Shown here piece after piece: positions 58,459 through 64,000 of a stretch of 64,000 bases of DNA. This DNA comes from Cephalotus follicularis. Its lineage: Eukaryota > Streptophyta > Magnoliopsida > Oxalidales > Cephalotaceae. The stretch lies in NCBI GenBank assembly GCA_001972305.1, contig BDDD01000050.1, positions 516,613-580,612 of the forward strand, read 5' to 3'. Position 1 is the stretch's first letter. Every line of letters starts with the position of its first letter. The notes beneath the pieces were generated by a model, which was given only the letters and a program-made list of their open reading frames with translations, ran no database searches and had not been told where the DNA came from. The position numbers were made by a program, and so were the translations under genes.

Positions 58459-59333
58459 CTTGGCCCCGATTGAGGTCTAGGGTAAGGATATGTGTCAACC
58501 CTAGACAGTACCTCAATGGCTATAATATCTGATCATTACTAGGACCTTTGGTAAACTCTTCGGAAATCTAATTTCCAGTCTACCTCAACCTTGGCCAAGG
58601 ATTTCATAAGTCCAAAGTATAATCAGACCATAATAGGGCCGATCACCTTCGCTCAGGTGTGACAATCCCATATTGCGCACTCACTTATATTCGTATAGAT
58701 TCGATCATACCCAAAAACCACCAAATTGCCAGCCCTGCGAAAGGACTGGGTAAGGTGGAGATCAAAGCATAACCGTCTCCATACAATATAGAGTAGTCGC
58801 TCAGGTCTAAGGATCAGACGAGTTAAAGAACTCGCTAAGTGATAATCACTTATACACAACCGCAACAAGTAGGAGTCACTATTGACACGACAATAGCGAC
58901 TATCCGAATAGTGTCTCCTACGCGGGTCCTGTTCAGTGTACACGCTCCCAGTGCGGACCCCGTATTTTCCCTAGTATCCAACACAGATGGTAGTGAGAGA
59001 ATCCATCCCCCGATTCCATGAGCAGGGAACATACGCGCAAGTCTTTCCGGTTCACTAATGCCCACAAAGTGAACCTATGACTTGGAACAAATTTGACATA
59101 AGGGGTAAGGTAACCAGTCTCACAGCCTCCATACCAGGCATCCAACCTTATGTCAAGGCATCACTAGTATAAGTAGGTAATAAATAAAGTACTTCAATTA
59201 TGTGATAAAATACAAGTGATATAGCCATAACAAATTTAGCACATATCATATATAAGGAATAAGATTGTTCCACACATGGTAAGATATAATATGACAACCC
59301 ATCTAATGGCTTGTCGGGTCACTATATCTAACA
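58459..59333 (-). mobile_element. A'-type copia LTR fragment fused to E gag
   Basis: About 875 bp similar in order to A LTRs: 'ccccgattgaggtctaggg' near the start, the 'gggccgatcacc...gtgtgacaatccc' block near 58640 (compare 42259), the 'gttcactaatgcccacaaagtgaacctatgacttgg' block near 59050 (compare 42676) and the end 'tatctaaca' at 59333. It is more diverged than A1 and A2. The flanks (CGAAG and CTTGG) do not match, so it is not a clean solo insertion. Confidence 0.65.
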
Positions 59334-60806
59334 CTTGGATGTAGTGACGAGCAGAAGATTAAGCTAGCTGTTTACAAGCTTGAGGGCGATGCTCAGAAAT
59401 GGTGGAAAGCTATGGATTTGGCTAAGGGAGGTAGCTATGCGGAGACTTTGAGCTGGTGCAAGTTTTGTGAAGTCTTTTATCAGCAGTACTTTCCCGCTAC
59501 TGATAAGGAGGCTTATGCCAGGGAGTTCATCAATACCAGACAGAAGGATGGAGAGTTGGTCATGGAGTTTTTGACCCGTTTTACTAGGCTTGCCGGTTTT
59601 GCTGGGTCCACGGCAGGGACAGCACTGGAGCAGGCAGAAAAGTTCAAGTGGAAGTTACACTATCAGCTCCGGGGTAAACTGATCAACACCAGGTTTGCTG
59701 ATGTTTTTGAGGTAGCCAATGCGGCAAAGAACATAGAGTTGGAAAGGTTAGATTTCCAGGCAGCTCGTCAGGAAAGTGACAGAAAGAGAAACAGTGGAGA
59801 TTCTCAAGGGCAAGGTTCTGGACAGAATTATATGAATAGAAATGGCAAGCGAGGGAAGAGGAATGATAACCGGGGACAGCAACAGCCTGGTAATGATCAA
59901 AGGCAGATACAGGGAGCTGCAGATGTTCAGATTGCCAAATGTGATGTATGTGGTAGACAGCATCCAGTGGGAGTGTGCTACAAGGCTATTGGGGCCTGTT
60001 TTGTATGTGGTCAGAAAGGGCATTTCATGAAGGATTGTCCAGATCCTCGTGCGAAAGAAAGGAAGGGGAACAATGCAGATCACGGACAGCGCAATGTGGG
60101 AAGTCGTGTCTTTGCTATCACGACTCAGCAGGCTGCTAATACACCAGGTACTGTTTCGGGCTTTATTTCTGTTGGTAACCGTAGGGATTATGTTTTATAT
60201 GATACTGGATCGACCCACTCGGTTGTAGCGAGGTCTTTTGTTTGGCATCTTGGGATGTCTTCTCGGTCGCTTGATCCAGCTTTGGTTCTTTCGACCCCTA
60301 CTAGTTCTTCTGTTGTGATAGCTGAGTGTTTTTATGCTTGTCCTCTTGTTTTCGATGATCGGGTTCGTGATGCGGATCTTTTTCCTATCGATATGTATGA
60401 CTTCGATATGATTCTGGGTATGAACTGGTTGGATCATCATCGGGCTACGATCGACTGCTATGCTCGGAGGGTTCTATTTGGGGATGGATGTAGTCCTGAT
60501 TTTATTTATCAGGGTTCACAGCCTAGGAAAGAAGTGAAAGTTATATCAGCTCTGAAGGCTAGGAAGTTTGTGGCTAAGGGCACGGAAGGTTTCTTAGCTG
60601 TTGTGAGGGATGTCTCAAAGGTTGAGCCTCGCCTTGAAGACTATCCTGTGGTTAGAGAATTTTCTGATGTGTTTCTGGAGGAGTTACCAGGTTTGCCACC
60701 GCAACGAGAAGTGGAGTTTACCATCGAACTCATTCCTGGAGCGACACCTTTATCTAAGGCACCTTACAGAATGGCACCGTTGGAACTGCAAGAGTTGAAG
60801 GAATAG
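59334..60806 (+). pseudogene. gag-pol: E gag and protease, lacking the gag N-terminus
   Basis: Frame 3 is open from 59334, directly after the A' fragment, so the true start codon is lost; the ATG at 59412 is internal. Capsid motif 'KLEGDAQKWWKAMDLA', a downstream 'EFLTRFTRLAGFA' segment, a Gln/Gly/Asn-rich linker, a CDVCGRQHPVGVC motif and the CX2CX4HX4C zinc knuckle CFVCGQKGHFMKDC (59997-60038). The protease active site Asp-Thr-Gly-Ser is at 60201-60212, with 'MILGMNWLDHH' further on. The frame ends at an amber codon (60804-60806) in the N-terminal region of RT, not at a natural end. Confidence 0.92.
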
Positions 60807-62786
60807 TTACAGGAGCTGTTGAATCGGGGTTTCATTCGGCCTAGTGTTTCACCGTGGGGTGCTCCGGTTCTTTTTTCGAAGAAGAAAGACGGGTCTATGA
60901 GGCTATGCATGGACTACGGAGAGTTGAATCGGATTACTGTTCGAAATAAATACCTGCTACCGAGGATTGATGACTTGTTTGATCAACTCCAAGGTGCTCG
61001 GTATTCCTCTAAGATCGATTTGATATTGGGATATCATCGGCTTCGGATAAAGGATGAAGATGTGCCTAAAGCTGCTTTCCGTACACGGTATGGGCATTAT
61101 GAGTTTTTGGTGATGCCTTTCGGACTCACTAATGCACCGGCAGTTTTCATGGATCTGATGAATAGGGTGTTTCATGAGTACTTGGATTAGTTTGTGATTG
61201 TGTTCATAGATGACATTCTTGTGTATTCCAAGTCGAAAGAAGAACATGAAAAATAGCTTCGCATTATGTTGGGTATTCTGAGGAAGAATCAGTTATACGC
61301 GAAGTTTTCAAAGTGTGAGTTCTGGTTGGAACAGGTGGCGTTTTTGGATCATGTGGTTACAGTTGAAGGGATTAGCATGGATCCTGCTAAAGTTGAGGCT
61401 ATTACTAAATGGTCGGGACCTACCACAGTGACGGAGGTTAGGAATTTTTTTGGCTTGGCTGGATATTATAGGCGGTTTGTGGAAGGCTTTTCCTCTATAG
61501 CCTTACCACTAACTCAGCTTATGAGGAAAGGAGCTAAGTTTGAATGGAACGAGGAGAGAGAAGCAAGCTTCGAGAAACTGAAGAATGGTCTTGTGTCTGC
61601 ACCGATTCTTCGTTTACCATCTGGGTCGGGCGGATACCAAATTTATAGTGATGCTTCTAAGAAGGGTTTGGGGTGTGTTTGGATACAGCACGGTCATGTG
61701 ATAGCTTATGCTTCGAGACAGTTGAAGCCTTATGAGGTAAACTATCCTACGCATGATCTCGAGTTGGCAGCAGTAGTATTTGCGTTAAAGATTTGGAGGC
61801 ACTACTTGTACGGAGAAACTTGTGACGTCTTTACCGATCATAAGAGTCTCAATTATATCTTTACGCAGAAAGAGTTGAACATGCGTCAGAGAAGGTGGTT
61901 AGAACTTCTGAAAGACTATGATCAGAACATTCAGTACCACCCTGGTAAAGCAAATGTGGTAGCTGATGCTCTTAGTCGGAAGAGTTCTGGGAGTGTAGCG
62001 GCTTTTCATACTCAACCGCAGTTGATAGCCGATATGGAGCGGATGGATTTGCATTTGTATGTTCGGGATTCTGAAGGTTGTGTTGCTGCAATGAATGTAG
62101 AGCCTACGCTTATATCTCGGATTAAGACAGCTCAGAGTGACGATGGTGATCTTTGGGCCTTAGTCCAGAATGTTGAAAAGGGTAAGCAATCGGAGTTTCG
62201 TATGGATGAGCATGGCGTGATATGGCTGGGAAATCAGTTGTGTGTTCCGGCAGATTCTTCTATCAGAGATGCTATTTTGTTAGAGGCACACAATTCTCCA
62301 TTTTCTATACATCCGGGTTATACGAAAATGTATAGGGACTTGAAGAAGAACTTCTGGTGGAATGGAATGAAAAGGGATGTAGCAGAGTATGTTGGGAGGT
62401 GTTTGATCTACCAGCAGGTAAAGATTGAGCACCAACGTGCTAGTGGTTTGTTACAGCCCTTGGAAGTTCCAGTATGGAAATGGGAAAGTATATCGATGGA
62501 CCTTGTGACGGGTTTACCGAAAACTTTTAGGAGGAACGATGCTATCTGGGTAGTAGTGGATCGATTGACCAAATCGGCTCACTTCTTAGCTATCCGAGAA
62601 GTCTTTTCTGTTGATCGTTTGGCTGAGGTGTTTCAGCAGGAGATAGTGAGACTACATGGGACTCCGGTATTCATTGTTTCGGATAGGGATCCTCGTTTCA
62701 CTTCGCAGTTTTGGAAAGGGTTTCAGAAAGCTTGGGGTACTAGGCTCAGTTACAGTACAACTTTCCATCCACAGACAGATGGGTAG
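60807..62786 (+). pseudogene. pol: E reverse transcriptase, RNase H and integrase (N-terminal and core), three amber stops
   Basis: Same frame 3 as gag. RT: '[16 protein letters not shown]', 'MRLCMDY', '[17 protein letters not shown]' and the catalytic 'FIDDILVYS' (61203-61229). Amber codons lie at 61188-61190 and 61254-61256. RNase H: '[10 protein letters not shown]', '[17 protein letters not shown]', '[11 protein letters not shown]', 'ADALSRK'. Integrase zinc finger: two His are present but the second Cys of the CX2C pair is Tyr (codon 62409-62411). The core has Asp in 'SMDLVTGLP' and 'VSDRDPRF'; the frame is stopped by amber at 62784-62786, just before the residue block with the third catalytic position, which is Lys (62790-62792) rather than Glu. 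Confidence 0.95.
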
Positions 62787-63536
62787 ACTAAGAGAACTAT
62801 CCAGACCTTAGAGGATATGTTGAGGTCTTGTGCTTTGGAGTGGTTTGGGAGCTGGGATGAGTATTTGAGCTTGGTGGAGTTTGCCTACAATAACAGTTGG
62901 CACGCTAGTATCGGTATGGCTCCGTTTGAAGCTCTGTATGGGAGGAAGTGTCGTGCTTCGACATGTTGGGATGAGGTTGGAGATCGAGTTATTGAGGGAC
63001 CCGAGCTAGTGCAGATCACTACCAAGAAAGTGGCAATAGCAAGGGAGAGATTGGAAGCAGCTCAGTCTCGACAGAAGACTTACGCAGACATACATCGGAG
63101 GGATTTGGAGTTCAAGGTAGGGGAACATGTGTTCTTGAAAGATTCACCTTGGAAAGGAGTCCGATGTTTTGGGTTGAAAGGAAAGTTGAGTCTGTGGATT
63201 ATTGGGCCTTTCGAAGTTCTGGAGAAGATAGGCGCGGTTGCTTATCGGTTAGCTTTGCCTCCGCAGTTAGCACATGTCCATAATGTGTTCCACGTGTCTT
63301 TGCTGAGAGGTTATCATTATCATCCCTTATATGTGGTTCACTATCCGTTGGACAGTATTCGGAAAGTTCTATCTTGTGACGAGGAGGCCGAGGCTATTCT
63401 GGATCGACAGGAACGGGTGACACGTAGTGAAACCGTTTCTTTTGTGAAAGTGCTGTGGAGAAATCATCCCGAACGTGAGGCTGCTTGGGAGCTTGAAGAG
63501 CATATTCGGGAGCGATATCCGCACTTGTTTGTTTGA
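62787..63536 (+). pseudogene. pol: E integrase C-terminal region and chromodomain
   Basis: Continues frame 3 to a natural stop at 63534. 'SLVEFAYNNSWHASIGMAPF' and 'EALYGRKCR' are the end of the integrase core; 'GPFEVLEKIGAVAYRLALP' is the GPY/F-type module; the last 50 or so residues ('ILDRQERVTRSETVSFVKVL' then 'AAWELEEHIRERYPHLF') have the pattern of a chromovirus chromodomain, with Trp in 'KVLWRNH' and 'AAWELEE'. Chromodomains of this group direct integration to heterochromatin; that role is family knowledge. Confidence 0.9.
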
Positions 63537-63589
63537 GGTATGTGTATGTTGTGATTTCGGGACGAAATCTTCTTTTTAGGGGGGGTGGA
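63537..63589 (+). promoter_or_regulatory. E 3' untranslated sequence and polypurine tract
   Basis: 'gggacgaaatcttctttttag' followed by the purine run 'gggggggtgga' ending at 63589, directly before the 3' LTR. Same layout as F (51919-51949). Confidence 0.9.
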
Positions 63590-64000
63590 TGTAATACCCT
63601 GCTTGTTCGTATGTATTTTACGGACTTTTATGTGTTTGGTTTCGGGCTTTTTAATTCTGTTTTAAATTTTGAAGTCCGATGCCCTATGTTTTGGGCCTAT
63701 GTGATTTGGGCTTACTGATACCAGCCTGAATTTTTGGATATGTAATGTAATGTTGGGTCTGGGCTCTTAAATTATTATTTTTATATAATCCAAATTATTT
63801 TATTAAAAACAAATTACTTTTACTTTTATTTTATTTTATTTGTAAAATTCCTTAATTTCTTTTATTATTATTTTCCCTTATTCCTTATTTTTTAATCGAT
63901 TCTAATATATGTTATGTGATCTGAGGTGTGATCAGATATGTGATATGTGAGAATTGACTTGTGTAGTGCCGTACACTTCAATTCTAGTGGCCATGTGGAA
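63590..64000 (+). repeat. E 3' LTR, partial, with a large internal deletion
   Basis: Starts TGTAATACCCTGC. It follows the 5' LTR to about 63891 ('ccttatttttt'), then jumps to 'aatcgattctaatatatg', which matches 57707 of the 5' LTR. About 1.85 kb is missing, including the GTCGAC array and the hairpin block. It runs off the window end. Confidence 0.92.

Larger units (their letters stand above)
55528..64000 (+). mobile_element. Element E: Tekay-type chromovirus (Ty3/gypsy), right end cut by the window
   Basis: 5' LTR, gag-protease-RT-RNase H-integrase-chromodomain, PPT and the start of the 3' LTR. RT before integrase is the gypsy order, and the C-terminal chromodomain marks a chromovirus. The end of the 5' LTR, the PBS and the gag N-terminus are missing; an A'-type copia LTR fragment sits there instead. 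Confidence 0.93.

Noticed and set aside
59334-63536. Programmed read-through of the TAG codons in E
   Set aside because: Four separate TAGs in the middle of conserved RT and integrase domains, plus loss of catalytic and zinc-binding residues, fit decay rather than recoding.

Overview
The window is plant nuclear DNA made almost entirely of nested LTR retrotransposons. I found no host gene, no tRNA or rRNA gene and no CRISPR array. Evidence for a flowering-plant repeat-rich (probably pericentromeric or intergenic) region: Ty1/copia and Ty3/gypsy chromovirus coding domains, many primer-binding sites matching the plant initiator-Met tRNA 3' end (TGGTATCAGAGC and one-base variants), LTRs of 2-3 kb beginning TGTAAYRCCC and ending TTACA/TGACA, and many exact 5-bp target-site duplications (TSDs). 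I cannot name the species.

Family labels used below are mine. A = minus-strand Ty1/copia with 2-3 kb LTRs (copies A1, A2 and a fragment A'). B, C, D, G = LTR families seen only as solo or partial LTRs (B1, B2, C, D, D2, G). S = SIRE-like Ty1/copia with an extra third ORF. L = Tekay-like gypsy carrying only gag. E = Tekay chromovirus with gag-pol. F = LTR-only derivative related to E.

Layout: 1-8835 is A1 (leader, LTR, gag, leader), interrupted by an 883-bp TRIM element (1906-2788) and solo LTR B1 (5533-7826). 8836-13950 is a partial C LTR containing solo LTR B2 (8959-11593). About 13950-38979 is element S, split by a minus-strand solo L LTR (20151-28165, which contains solo LTRs E2 and D) and by the complete gag-only L element (29518-38715, whose 5' LTR contains solo LTR G). 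38980-55527 is LTR D2, split by element F (39470-55118); F's 5' LTR contains the minus-strand copia A2 (40451-49849). 55528-64000 is element E, inserted in D2, carrying an A'-type LTR fragment fused to its gag and running off the window end.

The nesting A1 > C > S > D2 > F > A2 is six levels deep, and most joins carry matching TSDs, so the order of insertion can be read. Coding capacity is decayed everywhere. S has a near-complete copia gag/PR/IN/RT/RH set broken by stops and frameshifts, plus a third ORF behind an internal promoter-like block. E has one continuous gag-pol reading frame stopped only by four amber codons, and it has also lost an integrase catalytic Glu and a zinc-finger Cys. 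A2, L and F can only have moved using proteins supplied by other elements, if they moved in their present form.

The most interesting unexplained signals are in the LTRs: arrays of GTCGAC-centred palindromes shared by otherwise unrelated copia and gypsy families, and clusters of consecutive perfect hairpins kept in LTRs of different families.
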